Notes: a model not told the origin generated them from the sequence alone. Shown: positions 35,240 through 44,685, counted from the first letter of the stretch. The stretch: 64,000 nucleotides of DNA from Calothrix sp. NIES-2100 (GCF_002368195.1 NZ_AP018178.1:3058791-3122790), one strand, 5' to 3'. Made by a program: numbers and translations.

Positions 35240-37525
35240 ATGCTCAAAGTCTCATGGACTCGGCTGTTAGCAATCTTCTTGGCAACAGTGATAATCTGCC
35301 GATGGTTGCTACCTGCGGGTGTTGCTAATGCTACAATTTCCAGAAAGTTCCCTTCACAGGTAGTAGTTGAGAAATTAACAGATGCGGAAAATGTGAATAG
35401 GAACCAGTTCCGCAAACACTACGCACGGCAAAGAGTCCCATCAAAAACTATGCTGACTTATCCACCCAGCCGCCAAAGCGATCAAGTTGATAACTACCAC
35501 GGTACTTTAGTGGCAGATCCTTACCGTTGGTTAGAAAATCCTGATTCGGCAGAAACAAGAACTTGGATTGAAGCCCAAAATCAAGTTACTTTTGCTTACC
35601 TCAATCAGATTCCTGCTCAGGAAAAAATTAAACAGCGCCTGACTAAATTGTGGAATTATGAAAGATATAGTATCCCATTTAAAGAAGGCGAATCTTTGGA
35701 AAATAGTGACAACGAACGCTATTTTTATTTCAAAAATGATGGGCTGCAAAATCAAAGCGTTCTCTACACTCTCAAAACTCTTGATGCCCAACCAAAAGTT
35801 TTACTTGACCCTAATAAACTCTCAGAAGATGGTACAGTTGCCCTTTCCGGCTTATCCATTAGTAACAATAGTCAATTTTTAGCTTACAGTCTATCTACCT
35901 CTGGTTCTGATTGGCAAGAGTGGAAAGTACGCGATATCGAAACAGGTGAAGATTTAAAAGACCAACTGAAGTGGATTAAATTTTCAGGCGTTTCCTGGAC
36001 AAATGATCATCAAGGCTTTTTCTACAGTCGCTACGATGAACCCCAGGAACAAACCAAATTAGAAGATGTTAATTATTATCAAAAGCTTTATTATCATCGG
36101 TTGGGTACTCCACAATCAGAAGATGTATTAATTTATGATCGTCCTGACCAGAAAGAATGGGGTTTTAGTGGTTATGTGACTGAAGATGGGAAATATTTAA
36201 TAATTTCCGTGTGGTTGGGAACTGATTCTAAAAATTTAGTTTTTTATAAAGATTTAACTAATCCCCATGCTGAAGTTGTAGAACTAATTAACCAGTTTGA
36301 AGCTGATTACAGTTTTATTGATCGTGATGATAGTATATTCTATTTCCGCACAGATCTAAAAGCACCTCGTGGCAGAGTAATTGCTATTGATATCAAAAAA
36401 CCAACACCAGAACACTGGCAGGAAGTTATTCCCCAATCAGCAGAAACTTTAGAAAGTGTAAGTATACTGAATAATCATTTTGTTGCTGATTATTTAAAAG
36501 ATGCTCGCAGCCAAGTCAAAATTTTTGACCTCAAGGGTAGATTTGTGCGTGAGGTAGAATTGCCTGGACTTGGTTCGGTAAGTGGCTTTGATGGCAAGCG
36601 CCATGATACGGAAACTTTTTATAGTTTTACTAGCTTCACGACACCAGGTACTATCTATCGCTATGATATGGTAACGGGAAAAAGTGAAGTTTTTCGGCAA
36701 CCAAAGGTGGATTTTAATCCAGCAGATTACGAGACAAAACAGATTTTTTACCAAAGTAAAGATGGCACAAAAGTGCCAATGTTTATTACTCATAAAAAAG
36801 GCATTAAGTTAGATGGAAATAACCCTACTTACCTCTGGGGTTATGGTGGTTTTAATGCCTCAATGACACCTACTTTTTCTGTAAGTCTTTTGGTGTGGAT
36901 GGAGATGGGTGGTGTTTATGCTGCGCCTAATTTGCGAGGTGGTGGGGAGTACGGTGAAGAATGGCATCAAGCTGGAATGAAGTCGAAAAAGCAAAATGTT
37001 TTTGATGACTTTATTGCTGCTGCTGAATGGTTAATTGCTAATAAATATACCAAATCGGCAAAATTGGCGATCGCAGGTGGTAGCAATGGTGGTTTATTAG
37101 TGGGTGCTTGTATGACTCAGCGTCCCGATTTGTTTGGCGCAGCTTTACCTGCAGTCGGTGTGATGGATATGTTGCGATTCCACAAATTTACCATCGGTTG
37201 GGCTTGGACTTCCGAATATGGTTCGCCCGATAATCCCGAAGAATTTCCAGCTTTATACGCCTATTCACCACTGCACAACATTAAACCAGGTACAGCTTAC
37301 CCAGCAACCTTGATTACTACAGCCGATCATGACGATCGCGTCGTTCCTGCTCATAGTTTCAAATTTGCAGCTACTTTGCAAGCGGTTCAAGCTGGTGATG
37401 CACCAGTACTAATTAGAATTGAGACTAAGGCGGGGCATGGCGCAGGTAAACCCACAGCGAAGATGATTGAGGAAGTGACAGATAAATGGGCGTTTTTGGT
37501 GCGGGTTTTCGGGATTGGGGGCTAG
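35240..37525 (+). CDS. Prolyl oligopeptidase family serine peptidase, exported
   Basis: Protein of 761 residues. Residues 1-30 form a hydrophobic export segment (LLAIFLATVIICRWLLPAGVANA), so it is probably periplasmic. The family N-terminal signature DNYHGTLVADPYRWLE is at about 79-94, followed by the seven-bladed propeller that screens substrates. The C-terminal alpha/beta hydrolase domain has the nucleophile Ser615 (GGSNGGLL), the acid in the ADHDDRVVP loop (about 698) and His733 (AGHGAG). It cuts short proline-containing peptides after Pro. Length and motifs are normal for S9A. A monocistronic gene with STRR tracts on both sides. Confidence 0.92.
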   Translation: MLKVSWTRLLAIFLATVIICRWLLPAGVANATISRKFPSQVVVEKLTDAENVNRNQFRKHYARQRVPSKTMLTYPPSRQSDQVDNYHGTLVADPYRWLENPDSAETRTWIEAQNQVTFAYLNQIPAQEKIKQRLTKLWNYERYSIPFKEGESLENSDNERYFYFKNDGLQNQSVLYTLKTLDAQPKVLLDPNKLSEDGTVALSGLSISNNSQFLAYSLSTSGSDWQEWKVRDIETGEDLKDQLKWIKFSGVSWTNDHQGFFYSRYDEPQEQTKLEDVNYYQKLYYHRLGTPQSEDVLIYDRPDQKEWGFSGYVTEDGKYLIISVWLGTDSKNLVFYKDLTNPHAEVVELINQFEADYSFIDRDDSIFYFRTDLKAPRGRVIAIDIKKPTPEHWQEVIPQSAETLESVSILNNHFVADYLKDARSQVKIFDLKGRFVREVELPGLGSVSGFDGKRHDTETFYSFTSFTTPGTIYRYDMVTGKSEVFRQPKVDFNPADYETKQIFYQSKDGTKVPMFITHKKGIKLDGNNPTYLWGYGGFNASMTPTFSVSLLVWMEMGGVYAAPNLRGGGEYGEEWHQAGMKSKKQNVFDDFIAAAEWLIANKYTKSAKLAIAGGSNGGLLVGACMTQRPDLFGAALPAVGVMDMLRFHKFTIGWAWTSEYGSPDNPEEFPALYAYSPLHNIKPGTAYPATLITTADHDDRVVPAHSFKFAATLQAVQAGDAPVLIRIETKAGHGAGKPTAKMIEEVTDKWAFLVRVFGIGG

Positions 37526-37568
37526 GGACTAGGGGCTAGGGGCTAGGGGACAAGGGAGATAAATAAGA

Positions 37569-37619
37569 AATGCCCAATGCCCAATGCCCAATGCCCAATG
37601 CCCAATGCCCAATGCCCAT
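37569..37619. repeat. Heptanucleotide repeat tgcccaa
   Basis: About seven nearly perfect copies of tgcccaa in tandem between the oligopeptidase gene and the convergent Uma2 gene, preceded by ctaggggctagggg repeats (37527-37552). Confidence 0.9.
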
Positions 37620-37625
37620 TGACTA

Positions 37626-38264
37626 TTACTGAAACTGGCTGATTAACCAACTTCCAACTTGAGATTGATTCATTTCCCGGCTACGGCGTAAAGCTTCTTC
37701 TAAGATAGACATCGCTAATCCTGGTAATACCTGTGATACTTGAATACGTTTACTACCCTGCTCTGCTATAGCGTAGGCGATGATTTGGGCATTTTGCACA
37801 TCTACTACCCAATATTCTGATACATTCAAATCTTCGTAGAGACTTCGCTTTGTACCCAAGTCATCCAGTAAAGAAGTTTTCGCAATCTCAATGACTAAAT
37901 CTGGAGCAGGATACAAATCAAGGTTGACAATTCCTGTACCAGTTGGGATAGATTGGGCACGTTCTCTCACATAATAGGCAACATCAGGCTGACAATCCTG
38001 AATTCCAGTTTTACGAAAGGTGGTTGTGTCTAAACCTGTGGCTGGAATTCCTTTGAGGGCTGCAAATAAAGTTACCGCAAAGATAATTACCACATGGTTT
38101 TGACCATGATCAAAGCTAACTGGTGCCATCTCCAGCCTCATGTGTCCTTTATAGTAATAACTTTTTGCCTGATTGTTCAGCAGATCGGTGAGTATTTGTA
38201 AATATTCTTGCCAAGAAGCAGGAATCCATGTATCTGTTGGTAATTGGGTTTGAGTTTTACTCAT
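37626..38264 (-). CDS. Uma2-family (DUF820) putative endonuclease
   Basis: Protein of 212 residues with the PD-(D/E)xK-like core of the Uma2 family: PDVAYYV, then PDLVIEIAKTS (Asp and Glu) and a Lys in LGTKRSLYEDLNVSEYWVVD. These proteins are very numerous in cyanobacteria and few have known functions. All the usual core residues are present. Its start is followed, upstream, by a 21-bp-period repeat array (38331-38561). Not obviously part of an operon. Confidence 0.85.
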   Translation of the reverse strand: MSKTQTQLPTDTWIPASWQEYLQILTDLLNNQAKSYYYKGHMRLEMAPVSFDHGQNHVVIIFAVTLFAALKGIPATGLDTTTFRKTGIQDCQPDVAYYVRERAQSIPTGTGIVNLDLYPAPDLVIEIAKTSLLDDLGTKRSLYEDLNVSEYWVVDVQNAQIIAYAIAEQGSKRIQVSQVLPGLAMSILEEALRRSREMNQSQVGSWLISQFQ

Positions 38265-38330
38265 TTTCTCACCCTTATGCCAGTAAGCTATATCTCTTGT
38301 AACTCAAATTCTCAGCTTTTTGCTCGCTAC

Positions 38331-38561
38331 TTTGACATCTGAAGTTGAATATTTGAGTTCGGAAGGGGAAGTTTCAGGTTTTGAAGTCGAAGTTTGGAGT
38401 TCAGAGGCTCAACGTTGCTGTTCTGAAGGCGAAGTTTGGAGTTCAGAAGGGAAATGTTTGAGCTTTTTACTCGGATGTTGGTGTTCCGATCTCGGATTTT
38501 CGTGTTCTGAAGTGCAACTTTTGAGATCTGAGGTTGAAAGTTGAAGCTTTGAGGTGGAATC
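38331..38561. repeat. Degenerate 21-bp-period tandem array A (11 units)
   Basis: Eleven consecutive units of exactly 21 bp, boundaries 38331, 38352, 38373 and so on. The loose consensus is tttg.gttc.gaag..gaa. Units differ at many positions, but the period never slips. Because 21 is a multiple of three, both strands stay open (74 and 85 codons), with seven-residue periodic peptides such as LLNSKLR and LQNSNVE on the minus strand. I regard these as non-coding. It lies 66 bp upstream of the Uma2 start. The rest of the gap to 38680 holds nothing I recognise. Confidence 0.88.
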
Positions 38562-38680
38562 ATGGTGATTGAATGGACAATCACCTAAATTCTGACTTAA
38601 GTTGATTCTCCTTTAATCCCAGCCTCAATTGCTTTTACAAATGGAGCAACCCACCACTGATCGGAAGCTTTCTGAAGTCA

Positions 38681-40171
38681 CTATTCCCAATGCCTATTTA
38701 CTAAAGTATTAGCGCACAAAATTCCAGATGCGGCGACTGCGGGGACACCAATTCCTGGTATGGTGCTATCACCAACACGATACAAACCTTTTATGGGCGT
38801 GTGGGTACTGGGAAACATACCTTTACCAGCTGCGATCGCTGGGCCATAGCTTCCCTGATATCTTCTGAGATAATGGGCATGAGTTAACGGTGTACCAATC
38901 AGTTCCACTACTACACGCTCTCGAATATCAGGAATAATCTTCTCTAAAGCGCGATATAAACTTTGGGCTTGCTGTCGTTTCTTTTCTTCATATTCCTGAT
39001 TTCTTTCCCATCCAGTATATGGTTCCAGGGTGTAAGCATGAATCACATGATGTCTTTCTGGCGCTAAACTAGCATCCCACACGCTGGGAATCGAAATCAT
39101 GCAGGTATTTCCTGGTACCGTAATATCTTGCTGAGAATCATGAACCACCACATGATGTCCGGTTAAATTCTCCAAGCCATCGGCGCGGATACCTAAGTGT
39201 AAATGCATAAAACTATCAACCGCTGGTGTCTCTAAAGCTGCTTGGCGATAGTTTGCCGGCAAATCTTCGGGACGTAATAAATGATTGTAGGTATCCCAAA
39301 TACTCGCATTGGAAATTACAATCGGCGCTTTGAGGATTTCCCCACTTTCCAACCTCACACCCACAACTTTACCTGATTCCACCAATATTTGCTCAACGTG
39401 ACATCCTAAGTGCAACTGTCCCCCCCAGCGTTTTAAGCCCTTAACTAAAGCCTGAACAATTGCGCCACTCCCCCCCACAGGATACTCAACTCCAGCACGG
39501 GAACGTTCACCTAACATAAAAGCTACCTCTGGCGCTATTGTTCCATGAGCCTTTAAACCGGAGAGCAAAAAGCATTCTAAATCAATCAGCCGTCGCACCC
39601 AAGGATCTTGCACTGTTGCATCCATTACATTACCAGCTGAACTTTGCACCAGCGGCAAGTAGGGTAACATTTTTACTAAAGAAGGTAAGTAATTTTTAAG
39701 TAATGTTAATATTACCTGCCAATCTGCCCGCAACGCTAAAGTGGGAATACCCCGCATTGCTTCATACAAGCCTAACAAGCGTTCCGTAAACCTTTGGAGT
39801 TCTGTAGCACCTAGCGGCGTAATGCGCTCTACCTCTGGGTAATAACGCTTAGCATCGCTATAAACTGCAATAGTGCCTTCAGGGAAATGGTAGTGTCCCA
39901 AAGGATCGTAGGGTATAACTTGAATGGATTCACCCAAAACATCTAGAACTTGTTTGACTGGATTTAAACTTTGGCTGTCAGTCAGACCACAATAGAAAGA
40001 AGGGCCAGAATCAAATTCAAATCCCCGTCGTCTAAAACTATGAGCAGCACCGCCTGGAGTTAGATGACTTTCACAGACGATCGCTCGCTTGCCATAATAA
40101 GCAAGTAATCCCCCAGCACACAACCCGCCAATACCGCTACCAATTACTATGACAGAATCTTTATCTTGCAT
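38681..40171 (-). CDS. CrtI/CrtISO-like FAD-dependent oxidoreductase
   Basis: Protein of 496 residues. The dinucleotide fold VIVIGSGIGGLCAGGLLAYYG is at the N-terminus, with the PGGAAHSF continuation, and the C-terminal FAD motif GLYRVGDSTIPGIGVPAVAA. This is the phytoene desaturase/carotenoid isomerase superfamily; the substrate cannot be told from sequence, and carotenoid or another polyene are possible. The frame is open upstream for 26 more codons, but those codons are the translation of heptamer repeats (TKDKGQRTK), so the ATG at 40171 (MQDKDSV) is the better start. Neighbours (divergent MlaF) give no pathway clue. Confidence 0.85.
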   Translation of the reverse strand: MQDKDSVIVIGSGIGGLCAGGLLAYYGKRAIVCESHLTPGGAAHSFRRRGFEFDSGPSFYCGLTDSQSLNPVKQVLDVLGESIQVIPYDPLGHYHFPEGTIAVYSDAKRYYPEVERITPLGATELQRFTERLLGLYEAMRGIPTLALRADWQVILTLLKNYLPSLVKMLPYLPLVQSSAGNVMDATVQDPWVRRLIDLECFLLSGLKAHGTIAPEVAFMLGERSRAGVEYPVGGSGAIVQALVKGLKRWGGQLHLGCHVEQILVESGKVVGVRLESGEILKAPIVISNASIWDTYNHLLRPEDLPANYRQAALETPAVDSFMHLHLGIRADGLENLTGHHVVVHDSQQDITVPGNTCMISIPSVWDASLAPERHHVIHAYTLEPYTGWERNQEYEEKKRQQAQSLYRALEKIIPDIRERVVVELIGTPLTHAHYLRRYQGSYGPAIAAGKGMFPSTHTPIKGLYRVGDSTIPGIGVPAVAASGILCANTLVNRHWE

Positions 40172-40297
40172 TTTTGTCCTTTGTCCTTTGTCCTTTGTCC
40201 TTTGTCTAAAACCAATTACGTTTGTCTTTTGTTCTTTGTCTAAAATCAATGACTAATGACCAATGACCAATGACAACTGACCAATGACAACTGACCA
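40172..40297. repeat. STRR tract between the FAD oxidoreductase and mlaF-like genes
   Basis: Repeats cctttgt / tttgtct (40175-40245) followed by tgaccaa / tgacaac (40250-40297) fill the entire divergent spacer and run into the mlaF-like start codon. Confidence 0.9.
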
Positions 40298-41083
40298 ATG
40301 ACTAATGAACCATTAATTGAATTAAAAGGCGTGTCTAAGTCCTTTGGTAGCAATAAGGTTTTAGATAATATAGATTTGACCATTTATCGGGGAGAGGCAC
40401 TAGGAATTATTGGCCCTTCTGGGACTGGTAAATCGACAATTTTACGGGTAATTGCGGGATTGTTGCTTCCCGATGCTGGAGAAATTTATATCCAAGGGGT
40501 ACGGCGAAATGGTTTGATTGAGGATGCAGCTGAGAATGTTGGGATTGGGATGGTGTTTCAGCAAGCGGCGTTATTTGATTCCTTAACAGTAGAAGAAAAT
40601 GTCGGGTTTTTACTGTATCAAAATTCCAAAATATCGCGATCGCGGATTCGAGACATGGTCAATGCCAAATTAGAAATGGTAGGTTTACCAGGAATCGGTG
40701 AACTTTACCCATCGGAACTTTCTGGCGGGATGCGCAAACGAGTCAGTTTTGCCCGTGCTATTATGTCTAACCCCGATAGCGACAAACAAGGGCCAGAACT
40801 TTTACTATACGATGAACCGACCGCCGGACTCGATCCCATTGCTTCCACAGTGATCGAAGATTTAATTCGCCATTTGCAAAAATCACAAGGAGTTTGCAGT
40901 ACTTACGCGATTGTGACTCATCAAGATAGTACCATTCGTCGGACTGCGGACAAAATCATATTTCTGTATCAAGGTAAAGTGCAATGGCAGGGTACAGTTG
41001 ATGAAATAGATAGCACAGACCATCCATTGATTAGACAATTTATGAGTGGAAGTGTGCAAGGCCCAATTCAGGTTGTCGGCTAG
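40298..41083 (+). CDS. MlaF-type ABC transporter ATPase
   Basis: Protein of 261 residues. Walker A GPSGTGKST (39-47), Q-loop MVFQQAALFDSLTVEENV, signature LSGGMRKR, Walker B LLLYDEPTAGLDP and switch His (VTHQD) are all present. The SGGMRKR form and FDSLTVEENVGF are typical of the MlaF/Ttg2A/TGD3 branch, which powers lipid transport between inner and outer membranes. The ATG sits within the heptamer repeat (ccaatgactaatgaa), so the first codons, MTNEP, are partly repeat-derived. The mlaD-like gene follows after 17 bp. Confidence 0.9.
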   Translation: MTNEPLIELKGVSKSFGSNKVLDNIDLTIYRGEALGIIGPSGTGKSTILRVIAGLLLPDAGEIYIQGVRRNGLIEDAAENVGIGMVFQQAALFDSLTVEENVGFLLYQNSKISRSRIRDMVNAKLEMVGLPGIGELYPSELSGGMRKRVSFARAIMSNPDSDKQGPELLLYDEPTAGLDPIASTVIEDLIRHLQKSQGVCSTYAIVTHQDSTIRRTADKIIFLYQGKVQWQGTVDEIDSTDHPLIRQFMSGSVQGPIQVVG

Positions 41084-41100
41084 ATGGATGGAGGAAAATT

Positions 41101-42504
41101 ATGCGATCGCGTACAGTTAGAGAAGGTTCTGTAGGGCTTTTATTCCTCATGGGACTGGGAGTCTTTGGGCTAATAGTCGTCTGGTTGAATCGAGTGACCG
41201 CTAGTCGCAGTTCATACAAGGCGATTGTGGAATTTGCTAACGCAGGCGGGATGCAAAAAGGCGCAACAGTCCGCTACCGGGGCGTGAAAGTAGGCACTAT
41301 TTCCGCCATTCGCCCACAGCCTAATAATATAGAAGTCGAAATTGAAATCTTCCAACCTGATTTAATCATTCCTAAGGATGTGGTAGTAGAAGCCAATCAA
41401 AGTGGATTGATTAGTGAAAGTATTATAGATATTAGACCAAAAAGTTCTCTACCTAGTGGGACTGCGATCGCTAAACCCCTAGACAAAAATTGCCAGACTG
41501 AAAATTTAATTATTTGTAACGGCACTCGATTAAAAGGTCAAATTGGTATCAGTCTTGATGAACTGATTCGCAGCAGCACTGATTTAGCAACTAGATACAA
41601 TGACCCAGAATTCAAGCGAGATGTCAAGCGGCTACTAGAAACCTCCACAGCCGCAGCAACTAGTCTCACTGCTCTCAGCCAGAATCTGCAAAGTTTGTCT
41701 AAAAACGCACAAGGTCAACTAGGCACATTTGCTGCCACTGCAACTTCCGTACAACGGGCGACAAATCAACTAACTACATCTTCTACTCGCACAGTTAATG
41801 AACTTGGCTCAGCCGCAAAACAATTTAGTCTCACCGCAGGGCAAGCAAGTAGACTATTAACTAATCTTGATAACCTAGTCACATCAAATCGTTCGACCTT
41901 AGTTGCAGCGTTGAACAATCTCACCGAAACCAGCAACCAACTACGTACTACATTCACTACCTTATCACCTGCGGTCAATCGCCTAACTCAAGGAGAAATC
42001 ATCAAAAATTTAGAAACTCTCTCAGCAAATGCAGCCCAAGCATCAGCAAATTTACGCACGGCCACTAACTCTTTAAACGATCCAAAAAACGCCTTATTAC
42101 TGCAACAAACCTTAGATTCCGCCAGACTCACATTTGAAAACACCCAAAAAATCACCTCTGATTTAGATGAATTGACAGGCGATCCCAAATTCCGTAGCAA
42201 TCTGCGCCAATTAGTGAATGGTCTGAGTAATTTGGTATCTTCTACACAACAAATGGAGCAGCAAGTACAAGTTGCAGCTAGCTTAGATGCACTCAAAGCA
42301 TCGATTAATCAAGCAGATGCAGTAGTTCCCACTCCAGCCATAAAGCAACAGGCAGTAACAATTAACACTGTAACCCCGGCTGTAAAAAGTCTAGATAAAA
42401 ACCCCCAGCCCCCGGTGAATTTATCCACCCCTGAACCATCCTCAGAACAGCTATTACAGAAACTGCGAGAGTATAGCAAACAACGTGAGCAATCTAGGGA
42501 TTAG
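41101..42504 (+). CDS. MlaD-family (MCE domain) lipid-binding protein
   Basis: Protein of 467 residues, with GGAGGAAAATT before the ATG. One N-terminal membrane anchor (VGLLFLMGLGVFGLIVVWL) precedes an MCE domain (about 36-115; GGMQKGATVRYRGVKVGTI is the signature). A long Ser/Thr/Asn/Leu-rich helical region with probable coiled coil (150-400) and a proline-rich tail follow. Anchored in the cytoplasmic membrane, it faces the periplasm and receives or delivers phospholipid with the MlaF/MlaE core. The cyanobacterial form, like chloroplast TGD2, has a long C-terminal extension, as seen here. Operon with the ATPase. Confidence 0.92.
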   Translation: MRSRTVREGSVGLLFLMGLGVFGLIVVWLNRVTASRSSYKAIVEFANAGGMQKGATVRYRGVKVGTISAIRPQPNNIEVEIEIFQPDLIIPKDVVVEANQSGLISESIIDIRPKSSLPSGTAIAKPLDKNCQTENLIICNGTRLKGQIGISLDELIRSSTDLATRYNDPEFKRDVKRLLETSTAAATSLTALSQNLQSLSKNAQGQLGTFAATATSVQRATNQLTTSSTRTVNELGSAAKQFSLTAGQASRLLTNLDNLVTSNRSTLVAALNNLTETSNQLRTTFTTLSPAVNRLTQGEIIKNLETLSANAAQASANLRTATNSLNDPKNALLLQQTLDSARLTFENTQKITSDLDELTGDPKFRSNLRQLVNGLSNLVSSTQQMEQQVQVAASLDALKASINQADAVVPTPAIKQQAVTINTVTPAVKSLDKNPQPPVNLSTPEPSSEQLLQKLREYSKQREQSRD

Positions 42505-42506
42505 GG

Positions 42507-42616
42507 ACAAGGGGGACAAGGGGGACAAGGGGGACAAGGGAGATAAATAAGAAATGACTTATGCCCAATGCCCAATGACAAATGACAAATGACAAATGAC
42601 AACTGACTATTGACAA
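42507..42616. repeat. Repeat tract upstream of the Rieske oxygenase
   Basis: Four 9-bp copies of gggacaagg type (42510-42541), then tgcccaa and tgacaaa heptamers (42558-42616) that continue into the ATG of the next gene. Confidence 0.9.
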
Positions 42617-43669
42617 ATGACAACAGACAACTTTTTCTTGCGTAATGTTTGGTATTATGCTTTGCCTAGCGATCGCCTGAAGCCTGGGAAGATGATCGCC
42701 CGTACTTTCTTGGGAGAACCAGTATTACTGTGTCGTAGCCAAGAGGGTAAGGTGTTTGCTGTGCGGGATATTTGCCCCCATCGTGGTATACCTTTAAGTT
42801 GCGGGCGATTTGATGGGCAGGAAGTAGAATGCTGTTATCACGGTTGGCGTTTTAACCATGCTGGACGTTGTACTGTGATTCCTTCTTTAGTAGAAGGGCA
42901 AAATGTAGATTTAAACCGCTACAATGTGGAATCCTACGAAATCCGGGAAAGTCAGGGTAATATCTGGATATATATGCCAGAAACTGGTAAATCTCAGTCT
43001 CCCGCCTCAGATATGGAAATTCCGGTGATTCCCGGTTTTGGCGATCGCCCGCCGCAGTTAGTAGAAGTGATGCGGTTCCCCTGTTTTATCGATCATGCAG
43101 TCTTAGGCTTGATCGATCCAGCCCATTCACCTTATGTTCATCGAGTATGGTGGTGGCGTTCTGGACAACTCCACGACGAAATTAAGCAATTTGACCCTTC
43201 ACCTTATGGGTTTACCATGCGTAAACACCAATTACCAGCCAATACAGGTAAAGCTTATCAGCTCATTGGCGGCGGAATTCCGGAAACCGAGATTTCATTT
43301 CGCATACCGGGAGTGCGAATAGAAAACACCACAACTGCAAAGCATCAAGTTTGTAACCTCACAGCAATTACACCAATTTCCGAAACGGAAACCGAAGTCA
43401 CCTTTGCTCTTTATTGGACACCAACTTGGGCAACATTTGCCAAGCCGTTGATCCGTATATTCGCGCGGGCTTTTCTGGGACAAGACCTCACAGTAGTTAA
43501 AAAGCAGCAAATTGGTCTCAAGTACGATCCAGTACTGCGACTGATTAAAGATTCAGATGTGCAAGCGCAATGGTATTACCAGTTAAAGCGAGAATATGCG
43601 CGTTCAATATCTGAAGGTCGTCCATTTGTCAATCCGGTGAAGAGTCAACTATTGCACTGGCGGGCTTGA
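42617..43669 (+). CDS. Rieske [2Fe-2S] aromatic ring-hydroxylating-type oxygenase
   Basis: Protein of 350 residues. The Rieske cluster ligands are Cys53-x-His55 (DICPHRG) and Cys72-x2-His75 (CCYHGW). The mononuclear iron facial triad is indicated by the DPAHSPYVH motif (D-x2-H-x4-H) at about 165-175. The protein belongs to the VanA/phthalate-oxygenase-like branch of one-component alpha subunits. The substrate is unknown; an electron-donor reductase is not next to it. The start ATGACAACAGAC continues the upstream heptamer tract. The stop codon overlaps the first unit of a 21-bp array. Confidence 0.88.
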   Translation: MTTDNFFLRNVWYYALPSDRLKPGKMIARTFLGEPVLLCRSQEGKVFAVRDICPHRGIPLSCGRFDGQEVECCYHGWRFNHAGRCTVIPSLVEGQNVDLNRYNVESYEIRESQGNIWIYMPETGKSQSPASDMEIPVIPGFGDRPPQLVEVMRFPCFIDHAVLGLIDPAHSPYVHRVWWWRSGQLHDEIKQFDPSPYGFTMRKHQLPANTGKAYQLIGGGIPETEISFRIPGVRIENTTTAKHQVCNLTAITPISETETEVTFALYWTPTWATFAKPLIRIFARAFLGQDLTVVKKQQIGLKYDPVLRLIKDSDVQAQWYYQLKREYARSISEGRPFVNPVKSQLLHWRA

Positions 43670-43877
43670 TTGCATCGGGCTGCAATGTGATCGCATCGAC
43701 CTGTAATTGAATTGCATCGGCTTGTTATGTTATTGCATTGGGTGACAATTCGATTGTGTCAGGTGACAATGCGATCGCATCGGGCTGCAATTGAATTGCA
43801 TCGGCTTGTTATGCGATCGCATCGGGCTGCAATTGAATTGCATCGGCTTGTTATGCGATCGCATCGGCTTGCAATAT
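43668..43877. repeat. 21-bp-period tandem array B (10 units)
   Basis: Ten units of exactly 21 bp from 43668, of the form gatcgcatcgggctgcaa.. or aattgcatcggcttgtta... Units 6-9 make two copies of a 42-bp doublet. It begins inside the stop codon of the Rieske gene. Several units carry gcgatcgc (HIP1). Sequence is unrelated to arrays A and C, but the period is the same. From 43878 to 44048 nothing further is recognised. Confidence 0.9.
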
Positions 43878-44048
43878 AGCGTTTCTCGTTTGAGTGAGGT
43901 AAAGTTTTAAATCCCAAAGCCTGTAGAGGTGGGGTTTCCCCGCCCTCAGTTGTATTGCACCCAAGTGAAAACCACTATAATTAAGGGAACCTCAAGAAAT
44001 AAAGCTTACTTAGACTTGAGGCAATTTGCACAGGCTAAGAAATTTTAG

Positions 44049-44411
44049 CAGCATTGTTTAGAGATAGAGCAAGAGCTAGGCGCTCACAATAAGCTAGCGA
44101 ACATTTACCACCAATTGGGAAGAGTTGCCCAAAATTTGCGAGAATTTGAGGAAGCGCGGCGCAATTATCAACAAGCTTTGGCTATTAAAATCGAATATGG
44201 CGATCGCTATAACCAAGCACTCACTTACCACGCTTTAGGATTGCTTGCAGAAGCAAAGACAGCGTTGGCGATATATGTTGAGTATAAAGATGAATATAGC
44301 GCTTCTGGTTTAGATGCAATACAAAATTATATCGTCGCGTGTAGGGGCACGGCACTGCCCATACGTGTCAACTTAACGCCAAACCCTGATCAAGACGTAA
44401 TTTTGAATTAA
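44049..44411 (+). pseudogene. Remnant of a TPR protein, truncated at both ends
   Basis: An open stretch after a TAG at 44046-44048 reads like the internal TPR units of cyanobacterial TPR proteins (LGRVAQNLREFEEARRNYQQALAIKIEYGDRYNQALTYHALG, shown here only in part: REFEEARRNYQQALAIK and QALTYHALGLLAEAK). The homology stops near 44343, where the 224-bp inverted-repeat element starts; the last 22 codons are element sequence (CRGTALPIRVN). There is no proper start or promoter. Best read as a broken gene, cut by the element on the right and by a stop on the left. Confidence 0.65.
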
Positions 44412-44567
44412 ATCGCCTACCATCAAGATCCGCGTTACCCCACCCCGGCTTTGCTGACGCAAAACCTCCCCTCCCCGTAAACGGGGAGGGGATTGAGGGG
44501 TGGGGTAAAATGCATGTGGAATAAGCGTTTGAGCTTAAGTTGACACCAATGGGCACTGCCGTGCCCA
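44344..44567. mobile_element. 224-bp MITE-like inverted-repeat element
   Basis: Inverted ends of about 32 bp: 44344-44376 begins ggggcacggcactgccca and contains gtgtcaacttaa; 44535-44567 is its imperfect complement (ttaagttgacacc ... ggcactgccgtgccca), with about four mismatches. The interior contains a ccctcccc / ggggaggg hairpin at about 44467-44492. No transposase. It interrupts the TPR remnant. No certain target duplication was seen. Confidence 0.6.
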
Positions 44568-44685
44568 AAAGAGTGTATTGAACTCAACCGATAACCGCTA
44601 TATTGGGCAACAGTGGCGCGAGAGATTTTGGAGGGATTACCGGAGTGATGGGGAAGGGGGAAAGAGAGACAAGGGAGATGAGGGA

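Noticed and set aside
38320..38584. Open frames on both strands over array A (74 and 85 codons)
   Set aside because: A 21-bp period keeps any stop-free frame open; no ribosome site, and both strands cannot be explained by coding.
38597..38677. 26-codon minus-strand stretch reading DQWWVAPFVKAIEAGIKG, like an SLH-domain fragment
   Set aside because: Too short, bounded by stops on both sides, and no other S-layer homology sequence nearby; may be chance.
40172..40249. N-terminal extension of the FAD oxidoreductase
   Set aside because: The extra 26 residues are the translation of heptamer repeats; the ATG at 40171 starts right before the dinucleotide fold.
43668..43877. Array B as a possible CRISPR
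   Set aside because: Units are contiguous 21-mers with no unique spacers between them, and there are no cas genes.
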